Assembly: GCF_000429005.1 (NCBI RefSeq)
Contig: NZ_AUBA01000004.1
Coordinates: 62,001-126,000, forward strand
Length of the DNA stretch: 64,000 nt
Direction of reading: 5' to 3'
Source: Novosphingobium acidiphilum DSM 19966
GTDB lineage: Bacteria; Pseudomonadota; Alphaproteobacteria; Sphingomonadales; Sphingomonadaceae
Part shown: piece after piece, positions 7,882 through 16,607 of the stretch
Layout of the letters: every line of letters begins with the position of its first letter
How positions within the stretch are numbered: the stretch's first letter is position 1
Program-made: the position numbers and the translations under genes
The notes under the pieces: generated by a model
Databases searched by the model: none
The model's input: only the letters and a program-made list of their open reading frames with translations
What the model was told of the DNA's origin: nothing

Positions 7882-10850
7882 GCGCGCAACCCTTTCGCCT
7901 TGCCCATGGCGGCCTGATCGACCGCAGCCGGACACTGACGTTCACCTTTGATGGCAAGAGCTACACCGGGCATCCCGGCGATACGCTTGCCTCGGCACTG
8001 CTGGCGCATGGGGTGCGTTTGTTCGGGCGCAGTTTCAAATACCATCGCCCGCGCGGTGTGCTGACCGCGGGCAGCGAAGAACCCAACGCGCTGGTGACCT
8101 TGCGCGAGGGTGCGCGGGCGGAACCCAACACCCGGGCAACCACGATCGAACTGTTTGATGGCCTGGTTGCCACCAGCCAGAACCGCTGGCCCAGCCTGGG
8201 TTTCGACCTGATGGCGGTCAACCAGCTGGCCGCACCGCTGTTTGTCGCCGGGTTCTACTACAAGACGTTCATGTGGCCGGCCAAAGCCTGGGAAAAACTG
8301 TACGAGCCGCTGATCCGCCGCGCCGCCGGGCTTGGCGCCTTGTCGGGGCAGGAAGATCCCGACCACTACGAACATGACCACGCCTTTTGCGATGTGCTGG
8401 TGGTGGGTGCAGGACCTGCGGGCCTGATCGCCGCGCTCGATGCCGGGCGCGCGGGCCTGCGGGTTGTTCTGGCCGACGAGGGCGCGATGCCCGGCGGGCA
8501 ATTGTTGACCGAGCGGGTACAGATTGACGGCCAGGACGGCCCAGCCTGGGTGGCCGGTGCGATCGCCGCGCTGTCGGCCATGCCGCATGTGCGCGTCATG
8601 CGGCGCACCACGGTGTTTGGCCGGTTTGACGATGGCGAACACGGCGCGATCGAGCAGGTGGCCGACCACCTGCCCGTGCCGCTGCCTGGCCAGCCACGCC
8701 AGCGCCTGTGGAAAATCGTTGCCCGCCAGACCATCCTGGCAACCGGCGCGACCGAACGCCCGATCGTGTTTGATGGCAACGACCGGCCCGGCGTGATGCT
8801 GGCCGGCGCGGTGTCGACATATTGCAACCGCTATGGCGTGGCCCCCGGACGCCGCGCGGTGGTGTTGACCGCCAGCGACAGCGGCTGGCAGACTGCGGCA
8901 GACCTGATCGCCGCCGGTGTGACGCTGCTGGCCGTGATCGACACCCGAGCCGGTGTACCCGAAATCCTGACCGCGCCGATCCGCGCTGCCGGTGTGCCGG
9001 TGCTGACCGGCGGGCAACTGGTTGCCGCCAAAGGCAGCCCGCTGTCGCAGGTGATTGCTGCAGACAACCAAGGACGGCGGCACAGCTATGCCGCCGACCT
9101 GCTGGCCGTAGCCGGCGGCTGGAATCCGCAGGTGGCGCTGGCCGCGCACCTGGGTCACAAGCCGGTGTGGCGCGAGGATATCGCCGCCTATGCGCTGGGC
9201 GCTGCGCCTGCCGACGTGTCTGCGGCAGGGGCCGCCGACGGGGTCTATGGCCTGGCCGGGGCGATGGCCTCGGCGCGCGCGGCCGTGCTGAAGGCGGCAG
9301 CAGCGCTGGGCACGGCGCTGACGCCTGCCGCCTTGCCCGCAGCACAGGACACCGCCCACGCCGTCAGCGCGGTCTGGGCGACGGGGCCGTGCAAGGCCAA
9401 GGCGTTTGTCGATTTTCAGCACGATGTCACCGCCAGCGATGTCACGCTGGCGGTGCGCGAAGGCTATACCAGCGTCGAGCACCTGAAACGCTATACCACA
9501 CTGGGCATGGCGACCGACCAGGGGCGGGTCAGCCAGGTCAACGGGCATGGACTGCTGGCCGCGGCAACGGGCAAGGCCTTGGCCGAAACCGGCACGATCC
9601 GCGCGCGCCCGCCGGTGGTGCCCGTGGCGATCGGCGCATTTGGCGGCCATCATCGCGGGCGGCAGTTCCGCCCGACGCGGCACACCGCCAGCCACGATTG
9701 GGCCGCGGCGCGTGGCGCGGTGTTCGTCGATGCCGGCCAGTGGAAGCGTGCACAATGGTATGCGTTGCCGCATGAAACCACTTGGCGCCAATCGGTCGAC
9801 CGCGAAGTCCATGCCACGCGCAATGGTGTTGGCCTGTGCGATGTGTCGACGCTGGGCAAGATCGAACTGATCGGCGCCGATGTCGGCACACTGCTCGACC
9901 GGTTGTACATCAACGGCTTTGCCGCGCTGCCGGTGGGCAAGGCGCGCTATGGCCTGATGCTGCGCGAAGACGGGTTTGCCATGGATGACGGCACGGTCAC
10001 GCGCTTTGCCGATGATCGCTGGTTCATGACCACCACCACCGCCAATGCCGCGCGCGTGATGCAGCATATCGATTTTGCGCGTCAGGTGCTGTGGCCCGAT
10101 CTGGACGCGCAGGCCGTTTCGGTGACCGAACAATGGGCGACCTATTCGATCGCCGGGCCGCGCGCGCGCGAATTGCTGGCCGCGGCTTTGCCCGATAGCG
10201 ATGTCTCAAACGTGGCGCTGCCGTACATGGGCGCCGTGGCGATGCGTTGGCGCGGGTATGCGGCGCGGTTGTTTCGCCTGTCGTTTTCGGGCGAACTTGC
10301 CTATGAGCTGAGCGTTCCGGCCCATCTTGGCGCAGCACTTGTCCACCATCTGTGCGATGTCGGCACGCTGTTCGGCCTGACCCCTTATGGCACCGAAGCG
10401 CTGGGGGTGATGCGCATCGAAAAGGGGCATCCGGCAGGCAACGAGCTGAACGGATGGACCACTGCGGCCGATCTCGGGCTTGGCCGCATGGCTTCGAAAA
10501 CAAAGGACTACATCGGTCGGATCATGGCCGGGCGGCCCGCGCTGGTCGATCCGGCACGCCCCCGGCTGGTCGGGCTTAAGCCGGTCGACGGTGTATCGGC
10601 GGTGCGCGCCGGCGCACACCTGCTGCGCCCCGGCGCCACCCCGGCGCCTTCGCATGATGAGGGCTATGTCTCATCGGCGTGTTATTCGCCGACGCTGGGC
10701 ACCCCGATCGCGCTGGCGCTGCTGGCGCATGGCGCGGACCGGCATGGCGAGGACGTGGTGGTGCACGATCCCGTGCGCGGTGCCGATGTGCGCGCGCTGG
10801 TGTGTGATCCGGTATTTTTTGATCCGGCAGGAGAACGGCTGCGTGGCTGA
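7878..10850 (+). CDS. mgdC: Sarcosine oxidase alpha-like / N-methylglutamate dehydrogenase subunit C
   Basis: A 990-residue large subunit. An N-terminal ferredoxin-like SoxA domain (DGKSYTGHPGDTLASALLAHG, SFKYHRPRGV) is followed by an NAD-binding domain (VLVVGAGPAGLIAALDAGRAGL near residue 175) and a C-terminal GcvT-like folate-binding domain from about residue 620 to the end (TTWRQSVDREVHATR to VCDPVFFDP). In this family the C-terminal domain passes the one-carbon unit to tetrahydrofolate. The start overlaps the preceding stop by four bases; a frame open to 7776 is rejected because it lies inside the small-subunit gene. Confidence 0.9.
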   Translation: MSAQPFRLAHGGLIDRSRTLTFTFDGKSYTGHPGDTLASALLAHGVRLFGRSFKYHRPRGVLTAGSEEPNALVTLREGARAEPNTRATTIELFDGLVATSQNRWPSLGFDLMAVNQLAAPLFVAGFYYKTFMWPAKAWEKLYEPLIRRAAGLGALSGQEDPDHYEHDHAFCDVLVVGAGPAGLIAALDAGRAGLRVVLADEGAMPGGQLLTERVQIDGQDGPAWVAGAIAALSAMPHVRVMRRTTVFGRFDDGEHGAIEQVADHLPVPLPGQPRQRLWKIVARQTILATGATERPIVFDGNDRPGVMLAGAVSTYCNRYGVAPGRRAVVLTASDSGWQTAADLIAAGVTLLAVIDTRAGVPEILTAPIRAAGVPVLTGGQLVAAKGSPLSQVIAADNQGRRHSYAADLLAVAGGWNPQVALAAHLGHKPVWREDIAAYALGAAPADVSAAGAADGVYGLAGAMASARAAVLKAAAALGTALTPAALPAAQDTAHAVSAVWATGPCKAKAFVDFQHDVTASDVTLAVREGYTSVEHLKRYTTLGMATDQGRVSQVNGHGLLAAATGKALAETGTIRARPPVVPVAIGAFGGHHRGRQFRPTRHTASHDWAAARGAVFVDAGQWKRAQWYALPHETTWRQSVDREVHATRNGVGLCDVSTLGKIELIGADVGTLLDRLYINGFAALPVGKARYGLMLREDGFAMDDGTVTRFADDRWFMTTTTANAARVMQHIDFARQVLWPDLDAQAVSVTEQWATYSIAGPRARELLAAALPDSDVSNVALPYMGAVAMRWRGYAARLFRLSFSGELAYELSVPAHLGAALVHHLCDVGTLFGLTPYGTEALGVMRIEKGHPAGNELNGWTTAADLGLGRMASKTKDYIGRIMAGRPALVDPARPRLVGLKPVDGVSAVRAGAHLLRPGATPAPSHDEGYVSSACYSPTLGTPIALALLAHGADRHGEDVVVHDPVRGADVRALVCDPVFFDPAGERLRG

Positions 10851-11340
10851 TGTAGCGATTGGCGAAGCCGTCCACTTTGGTCTGGCCAGTGTTCTGCCCT
10901 ACGCCGGCGTCGGGCCCGCAGCGCTGTCAGCGGCACTGGGTTTCGAGGTGGTTTCAGCACCGGTGGAAAGCGCTGGCGACGGCGTTACGCTATGGGGAAC
11001 AGGCCCGAACCAGTGGCTGGCCCATACCAGCGTTGCCGCGCCCGACTGGGCCGAAGCCTTGGGAAAAACGCTGTCGGGCGTGGCCGCGGTCGTCGACCAG
11101 TCAGGCGCTTATGCCGGGTTGTCCATCAGCGGATCGGACGCACGGCGGCTGCTGCAAAAGGGGTTGCCGATCGATCTGTCGCCACAGGTCTTTGTGCCCG
11201 GCGCGGTCGCGGTCAGCGTGATCGCGCATATCGGCGTGATCGTCCACCACGCCGCACCCGGTACTTACGACCTTGCGGTGTTCCGCAGTTTTTCAACCAG
11301 CTTTCGCGAATGGCTTGACGCCGCAGTCGCGGCACTTTGA
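10843..11340 (+). CDS. mgdD: Sarcosine oxidase gamma-like / N-methylglutamate dehydrogenase subunit D
   Basis: A 165-residue subunit with the weakly conserved SoxG pattern, ending in SGSDARRLLQKGLPIDLSPQVF and YDLAVFRSFSTSFREWL, which recalls the C-terminal part of GcvT-like folds. It starts at a GTG that overlaps the end of the alpha-subunit gene by eight bases; an AGGAG ribosome site lies nine bases upstream and decides this start. It completes the four-subunit oxidase. Confidence 0.85.
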   Translation: MADVAIGEAVHFGLASVLPYAGVGPAALSAALGFEVVSAPVESAGDGVTLWGTGPNQWLAHTSVAAPDWAEALGKTLSGVAAVVDQSGAYAGLSISGSDARRLLQKGLPIDLSPQVFVPGAVAVSVIAHIGVIVHHAAPGTYDLAVFRSFSTSFREWLDAAVAAL

Positions 11341-11353
11341 TCAGGATCCGAGC

Positions 11354-12208
11354 ATGACCGACTTTCTGCTGACCCTTTCGTGCGCCAATCAGCCGGGCAT
11401 CGTGGCGGCAATCGCGACGACCGTGTTCATTCACGGCGGCAACATCACCGAAGCATCGCAATTCGACGATGCCGAAGCCAACCGCTTTTTCATGCGGCTG
11501 GCCTTTTCCACTGCCGATGCCGCCAGCGATGACGCGGTGGCGCACGAACTGGGCAGGATTGCCGACAAGTTCGCCTTTGTGTGGAGCTTGCGCCGCCGCG
11601 ATCACCTGCAAAAGGTGCTGCTGATGGTCAGCAAATTCGACCATTGCCTGGTCGATCTGCTGTATCGCCTGAAAATGGGCGAAATCGCGATGGATGTGGT
11701 GGGCGTGGTGTCAAACCACCCGCGTTCCGCGCTGGGCGACATCAACCTGGGCGAAATCCCGTTCCATCACCTGCCGGTCACGCGCGAGACCAAGGCCGCA
11801 CAGGAAGCCCAGATCAAGGCCATCGTCAACGAAACCGGTGCCGATCTGGTGGTGCTTGCGCGCTATATGCAGATCCTGTCGGACGACATGGCGGCCTGGC
11901 TGAGCGGCCGGTGCATCAACATCCACCATTCGTTCCTGCCCGGTTTCAAGGGCGCCAAGCCCTATCACCAGGCGCACGAACGCGGGGTCAAGCTGATCGG
12001 GGCAACCGCACACTACGTGACCGGCGATCTCGATGAGGGCCCGATCATCGAACAGGATGTCGAACGCATCACCCATGCAGACCATGCCGACGATCTGGTG
12101 CGCAAGGGCCGCGATATCGAACGCCGCGTGCTGGCGCGTGCCGTGCAGTTCCACCTTGAAGGCCGCAGCCTGCTGCACGGCACCAAGACGGTGGTATTCC
12201 GCGACTGA
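11354..12208 (+). CDS. purU: Formyltetrahydrofolate deformylase
   Basis: Hydrolyses 10-formyl-THF to formate and THF. The 284 residues comprise an N-terminal ACT domain (LTLSCANQPGIVAAIATTVFIHGGNI) and a formyl-transferase-like C-terminal domain with the catalytic set HHSFLPGFKGAKPYHQA and GATAHYVTGDLDEGPII. It lies 13 bp after the oxidase gamma gene, with an AGGA site. In such clusters PurU recycles the THF that accepts one-carbon units from the oxidase and releases them as formate. Confidence 0.95.
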   Translation: MTDFLLTLSCANQPGIVAAIATTVFIHGGNITEASQFDDAEANRFFMRLAFSTADAASDDAVAHELGRIADKFAFVWSLRRRDHLQKVLLMVSKFDHCLVDLLYRLKMGEIAMDVVGVVSNHPRSALGDINLGEIPFHHLPVTRETKAAQEAQIKAIVNETGADLVVLARYMQILSDDMAAWLSGRCINIHHSFLPGFKGAKPYHQAHERGVKLIGATAHYVTGDLDEGPIIEQDVERITHADHADDLVRKGRDIERRVLARAVQFHLEGRSLLHGTKTVVFRD

Positions 12209-12248
12209 CCGGCAAATATTCTTCATGGGAAATTTCTTTTCCTCTTGA

Positions 12249-12277
12249 TTGACATTCCGACAGTCAACCGACTATCC
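12249..12277 (+). promoter_or_regulatory. Possible promoter before mgsA
   Basis: A TTGACA hexamer at 12249-12254 is followed, after 17 bases, by a weak -10-like CTATCC. The 113-bp gap between purU and mgsA is the largest inside the cluster, so a second promoter for the synthase half is plausible. Weak evidence. Confidence 0.3.
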
Positions 12278-12321
12278 CGGAGGCCTGGCACCAGATTGCG
12301 GGTTTCCGGGAGAATCACGAG

Positions 12322-13197
12322 ATGTGCGGTATTGTCGGTCTGTTTTTAAAAGACCCGGACCTCGAGCCCGAACTGGGCCGGTTGCTCGCCGACATGCTGG
12401 TGGTCATGACCAGCCGTGGCCCCGACAGCGCGGGCTTTGCGGTGTTTGGCGATGGCAGTGCCAACCATCTGAAAATCACGCTGCGCGGCACCCGGCTGGA
12501 TGACGTGGCCTCCGCGCTCGCCGACGTGGCAACCGCCACCCGGCGGGACACGCACATGGTGCTGTCGTTCGCCGCCGGGTGCGAAGACCAGGTGCGCGGC
12601 TGGCTGGCGCTCAATCGCCCCGATGTGGTGGTAACCGGCACCGGCAAACGCATCGAACTGTACAAGGAGGTTGGCCTGCCGCGCCAGGTGGCAGACCGCT
12701 TTGCCCTGCCCGCAATGGCCGGCACCCACGGCATCGGGCACACCCGCATGGCCACCGAATCCGCCGTGACCACCGATGGCGCACACCCCTTTTCCACCGG
12801 GCGCGACCAGTGCCTGGTGCACAACGGATCGCTGTCGAACCACCGTTCGCTGCGGCGCAAGCTGGAACACGAAGGGCTGAGCTTTGCCACCGACAACGAC
12901 AGCGAAGTGGCTGCGGGCTATATCAGCTGGCGCCTGCGCGAAGGCGACAGCCTGACTGCGGCACTCGAAGCCGGGCTTGAGGATCTGGACGGGTTCTACA
13001 CCTTCGTCATCGGCACCGAAAACGGCTTTGCGGTGATGCGCGATCCGATTTCGTGCAAGCCGGCGGTGATGGCCGAAACCGATCGATATGTCGCATTCGG
13101 GTCGGAATATCGCGCACTGGTCGGTCTGCCCGGCATTGAAACCGCGCGCATTTTCGAACCCGAACCCGCCCACGCCTATGTCTGGGAGCGCCACTGA
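12322..13197 (+). CDS. mgsA: Glutamate-synthase-like glutamine amidotransferase (N-methylglutamate synthase subunit A / GlxB)
   Basis: A 291-residue type II (Ntn) glutamine amidotransferase. Cys2 of MCGIVGLF is the nucleophile; TSRGPDSAGFAVFG, GIGHTRMATES and CLVHNGSLSNH are the family's substrate-pocket motifs. It corresponds to the amidotransferase part of glutamate synthase as a free subunit, called GlxB in rhizobia and MgsA in methylamine users. In the latter it acts on gamma-glutamylmethylamide, freeing methylamine for the synthase. Its stop overlaps the next ATG (TGATG). Confidence 0.87.
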   Translation: MCGIVGLFLKDPDLEPELGRLLADMLVVMTSRGPDSAGFAVFGDGSANHLKITLRGTRLDDVASALADVATATRRDTHMVLSFAAGCEDQVRGWLALNRPDVVVTGTGKRIELYKEVGLPRQVADRFALPAMAGTHGIGHTRMATESAVTTDGAHPFSTGRDQCLVHNGSLSNHRSLRRKLEHEGLSFATDNDSEVAAGYISWRLREGDSLTAALEAGLEDLDGFYTFVIGTENGFAVMRDPISCKPAVMAETDRYVAFGSEYRALVGLPGIETARIFEPEPAHAYVWERH

Positions 13198-13883
13198 TGC
13201 CCGCTGTCGACCTTGCCGTCATGACCAAGCGCGACCTTAATGCGGCGCTGCATGCGCTGCCTGCCGATACCAATGAAACCCATTGGACCGTTGCCAATCC
13301 CGAAGGCGCGCATGCCATTGCCGCCGGGGTCGATGCCCCGATCACGGTCGAGATCGAAGGCCACGCCGGATATTACTGTGCCGGGATGAACCAGCGCGCA
13401 ACCGTCATAGTGCATGGCAATGCCGGGGTCGGAGTTGCGGAAAACATGATGTCGGGCCGGGTCCATGTCAAAGGCGATGCCAGCCAGGCCGCAGGCGCCA
13501 CCGCGCATGGCGGGCTGCTGGTGATCGATGGCAACGCATCGGCGCGGTGCGGCATTTCGATGAAAGGCATCGATATCGTCGTAAAAGGTTCGATCGGGCC
13601 AATGTCGGCGTTCATGGCGCAGGCGGGCAACCTGGTGGTGCTGGGCGACGCCGGCGAAGCGCTGGGGGATTCGCTGTACGAGGCACGGCTGTTCGTGCGT
13701 GGCGCGGTCAAAAGCCTGGGCGCTGATTGCATCGAAAAAGACATGCGGCCCGAACATGTCGCGATCCTGGACCGGTTGTTGGCCGATGCCGGGGTCGCAG
13801 GCGTCAGCGCGCGCGAATTCCGCCGTTATGGCTCTGCCCGCGGGCTGTACAATTTTCACGTCGACAACGCCTCGGCCTACTGA
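13197..13883 (+). CDS. mgsB: Glutamate-synthase GltB C-terminal-like subunit (MgsB / GlxC)
   Basis: A 228-residue right-handed beta-helix protein matching the C-terminal GXGXG domain of the large glutamate synthase subunit: repeated turns such as VIVHGNAGVGVAENMMSG, VHVKGDASQAAGATAHGG and LVVLGDAGEALGDSLYEA. It is the structural middle part of the three-piece synthase. Its start overlaps the previous stop by one base, and the third subunit starts 11 bp downstream. Confidence 0.87.
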   Translation: MPAVDLAVMTKRDLNAALHALPADTNETHWTVANPEGAHAIAAGVDAPITVEIEGHAGYYCAGMNQRATVIVHGNAGVGVAENMMSGRVHVKGDASQAAGATAHGGLLVIDGNASARCGISMKGIDIVVKGSIGPMSAFMAQAGNLVVLGDAGEALGDSLYEARLFVRGAVKSLGADCIEKDMRPEHVAILDRLLADAGVAGVSAREFRRYGSARGLYNFHVDNASAY

Positions 13884-13894
13884 GGATCGCCCAG

Positions 13895-15223
13895 ATGGAC
13901 AATGCCCAGACCCCCCGGACTTTGCCGCGTTTTTCGGCGACGTTCGATCCGCACACGCTGGCCGAGATCCGCCGCGCGGCGGCCACCGGCATCTATGACA
14001 TTCGCGGCGGCGGCACCAAACGCGCACTGCCCCATTTTGACGACCTGCTGTTCCTGGGCGCATCGGTGTCGCGTTATCCGCTGGAAGGCTATCGCGAAAA
14101 ATGTGCCACCGATGTGTGGCTGGGCACGCGCTTCGCCAAAAAGCCGATCCATCTGAAAACCCCTGTCACGATTGCCGGGATGAGCTTTGGCGCGCTGTCG
14201 GCGCAAGCCAAGGAGGCGCTGGGACGCGGCGCAACGATCGCGGGAACCAGCACCACCACCGGCGACGGCGGGATGACGCCCGAAGAGCGCGGACAGTCGC
14301 AGACGCTGGTCTATCAATACCTGCCCAGCCGTTATGGCATGAACCCCGACGACATCCGCAAGGCCGATGCGATCGAAGTGGTGATCGGCCAGGGGGCAAA
14401 GCCGGGCGGCGGCGGAATGCTGCTGGGCCAGAAGATTTCCGACCGCGTGGCGGCGATGCGCACCCTGCCCAAGGGGATCGACCAGCGTTCGGCCTGCCGC
14501 CATCCCGACTGGACCGGGCCCGACGACCTGGAGATCAAGATCGAGGAACTGCGCGAGATCACCGATTGGGAAAAGCCGATCTATGTGAAAGTGGGTGCCA
14601 CACGGCCGTATTACGATGTGGCGCTGGCGGTGAAATCGGGCGCCGACGTGGTCGTGCTTGACGGCATGCAGGGCGGCACCGCGGCGACGCAGGACGTGTT
14701 CATCGAACATGTCGGCATTCCGATCCTCGCCGCGATCCGCCCGGCGGTGCAGGCGCTGCAGGATCTGGGCATGCACCGCAAAGTGCAGCTGATCGTGTCG
14801 GGCGGCATCCGCAACGGCGCCGATGTGGCCAAGGCGCTGGCGCTGGGCGCCGATGCGGTGGCGATCGGCACGGCCGCGCTGGTCGCGCTGGGCGACAACG
14901 ATCCGCGGTGGGCCGCCGACTATGCCGCGCTTGGCACCGAGGCCGGCGCCTACGACGACTGGCACGAAGGGCGCGACCCGGCCGGCATCACCACGCAGGA
15001 CCCCGACCTGGCATCGCGACTGGATCCGGTGGCAGCCGGGCGCCGTCTGGCCAATTACCTGGCAGTGTTGACGCTGGAGGCACAGACGATCGCGCGGGCG
15101 TGCGGGAAAAGCCATCTGCACAATCTGGAACCTGAAGATCTGGTGGCCCTGACCATCGAAGCCGCCGCCATGGCGCGCGTGCCGCTGGCGGGCACCAGCT
15201 GGATCCCCGGACAGCAATTCTGA
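13895..15223 (+). CDS. mgsC: FMN-binding glutamate-synthase-like subunit (MgsC / GlxD)
   Basis: A 442-residue FMN-binding TIM-barrel subunit of the glutamate synthase family (PVTIAGMSFGALSAQAKEALGRGA, GQGAKPGGGGMLLGQKIS, VGATRPYYDVALAVKSGADVVVLDG, SGGIRNGADVAKALALGADAVAIG). It would form N-methylglutamate from 2-oxoglutarate and the released methylamine, or glutamate in a GlxD-type role. It has only three Cys, none in the CX5CX4C spacing that binds the 3Fe-4S cluster of classic glutamate synthase. The ATG at 13895 follows a GAGGA site; the open frame back to 13727 lies inside mgsB and is rejected. Confidence 0.88.
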   Translation: MDNAQTPRTLPRFSATFDPHTLAEIRRAAATGIYDIRGGGTKRALPHFDDLLFLGASVSRYPLEGYREKCATDVWLGTRFAKKPIHLKTPVTIAGMSFGALSAQAKEALGRGATIAGTSTTTGDGGMTPEERGQSQTLVYQYLPSRYGMNPDDIRKADAIEVVIGQGAKPGGGGMLLGQKISDRVAAMRTLPKGIDQRSACRHPDWTGPDDLEIKIEELREITDWEKPIYVKVGATRPYYDVALAVKSGADVVVLDGMQGGTAATQDVFIEHVGIPILAAIRPAVQALQDLGMHRKVQLIVSGGIRNGADVAKALALGADAVAIGTAALVALGDNDPRWAADYAALGTEAGAYDDWHEGRDPAGITTQDPDLASRLDPVAAGRRLANYLAVLTLEAQTIARACGKSHLHNLEPEDLVALTIEAAAMARVPLAGTSWIPGQQF

Positions 15224-15242
15224 TCCCTTAGCGAAAGACGCC

Positions 15243-16535
15243 ATGATGAGCATCGATCTGGCAGAAGTGGCCCAAGCCAAGGGCATCAAGTATTTCCTGA
15301 TTTCCTATACCGACCTGTTCGGCAGCCAGCGCGCCAAACTGGTGCCAGCATCGGCCATCGCCGAGATGCAGAAAAACGGTGCGGGCTTTGCCGGATTTGC
15401 CACATGGCTCGACATGACGCCCGCCGATCCCGATCTGTTTGCGGTGCCCGATCCTGAAAGCTTCATCCAGGTGCCGTGGAAAAAGGAACTGGGCTGGCTG
15501 GCGGCGGACCTGTGGATGGCGGGCAAGCCCGTGGCCGCATCCCCGCGCAACGCACTGAAGGCCCAGATCGCGCGCGCGGCAGAGCTGGGATACCAGCTGA
15601 AGACCGGGGTGGAGTGCGAATTCTTTCTGATTTCGTCCGACGGCAGCACCATTTCGGATGGCGCCGATACCCAAGTCAAACCGTGCTATGACGAACAGGC
15701 GCTGATGCGGCGCTATGACGTGATCACCGAAATCTGCGACGCGATGCTCGAACTGGGGTGGAAACCCTATCAGAACGACCACGAGGACGCGAACGGCCAG
15801 TTCGAGATGAACTGGCATTATGACGATGCCTTGGTCACCGCCGACCGCATGGCGTTCTTCAAGTTCCTGACCAAGTCGGTGGCCGAAAAGCACGGCTATC
15901 GCGCGACCTTCATGCCCAAGCCGTTCGTCAACCTGACGGGCAATGGTTGCCACATTCACCTGTCGATGTGGCAGGGCGATGTGAACGCATTCGAGGCCGG
16001 CGACGATATCAGCCCGCTGGCCAAGCATTTCATCGGCGGCCTGTTGCACAGCGCCCCGGCGATGGCTGCGATCACCAACCCGACGGTCAACAGCTACAAG
16101 CGGATCAACGCGCCGCGCACCAATTCGGGCGCAACCTGGTCGCCCAATTCGGTAACCTGGACCGGCAACAACCGCACCCACATGATCCGCGTGCCCGAGC
16201 CCAACCGGCTGGAACTGCGGCTGGCCGACGGTGCGGTCAATCCCTATCTGTTGCCCGCAGTGGCACTGGCTGCCGGAATCGACGGGATCATCAATGCCCG
16301 CGATCCGGGGCCGCGGCTTGACATCAACATGTACACCGAGGGCGAAAAGGTCGGCAATGTGCCCAAGCTGCCGCTCAATCTGCTCGATGCGATCCGCGCG
16401 CTGGAATCGAACGCGGTGCTGGGCGAAGCGTTGGGGCCGCTGGTGCCGTCATACCTGAAGCTCAAGCATGCCGAATGGAACGAATATACCCGGCACCTGA
16501 CCGATTGGGAACGCGCCACCACACTTGATTGCTGA
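15243..16535 (+). CDS. gmaS: Gamma-glutamylmethylamide synthetase-like / type III glutamine synthetase (GlnT)
   Basis: A 430-residue ATP-dependent ligase of the glutamine synthetase superfamily: GVECEFFLI (metal-binding Glu), FEMNWHYDDAL, GNGCHIHLSMW (ATP/metal His) and NRTHMIRVPEPNRLELRLADG (substrate Arg). It is last in a cluster with mgs and mgd genes, which argues for GmaS, joining methylamine to glutamate. The close relative GlnT beside glxBCD in rhizobia is the alternative; sequence alone does not separate them here. A terminator follows directly. Confidence 0.82.
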   Translation: MMSIDLAEVAQAKGIKYFLISYTDLFGSQRAKLVPASAIAEMQKNGAGFAGFATWLDMTPADPDLFAVPDPESFIQVPWKKELGWLAADLWMAGKPVAASPRNALKAQIARAAELGYQLKTGVECEFFLISSDGSTISDGADTQVKPCYDEQALMRRYDVITEICDAMLELGWKPYQNDHEDANGQFEMNWHYDDALVTADRMAFFKFLTKSVAEKHGYRATFMPKPFVNLTGNGCHIHLSMWQGDVNAFEAGDDISPLAKHFIGGLLHSAPAMAAITNPTVNSYKRINAPRTNSGATWSPNSVTWTGNNRTHMIRVPEPNRLELRLADGAVNPYLLPAVALAAGIDGIINARDPGPRLDINMYTEGEKVGNVPKLPLNLLDAIRALESNAVLGEALGPLVPSYLKLKHAEWNEYTRHLTDWERATTLDC

Positions 16536-16548
16536 TGCGAAGACAGGC

Positions 16549-16585
16549 GGGGGGCCGGATCGCTCCGGCCCCCCCGCCCCTTTTC
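16549..16585. terminator. Rho-independent terminator after the methylamine-type cluster
   Basis: An 11-bp GC stem (16549-16559 with 16564-16574, loop TCGC) is followed by CGCCCCTTTTCTTC. It lies 13 bp after the gmaS stop and 22 bp from the end of the convergent OmpA gene, so it may serve both. Confidence 0.8.
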
Positions 16586-16607
16586 TTCGATCGGATCGGG
16601 CGCAGGA

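Noticed and set aside
7782..10133. A 783-codon minus-strand frame opposite the oxidase alpha gene
   Set aside because: Shadow of the alpha subunit; no domain or start signal.
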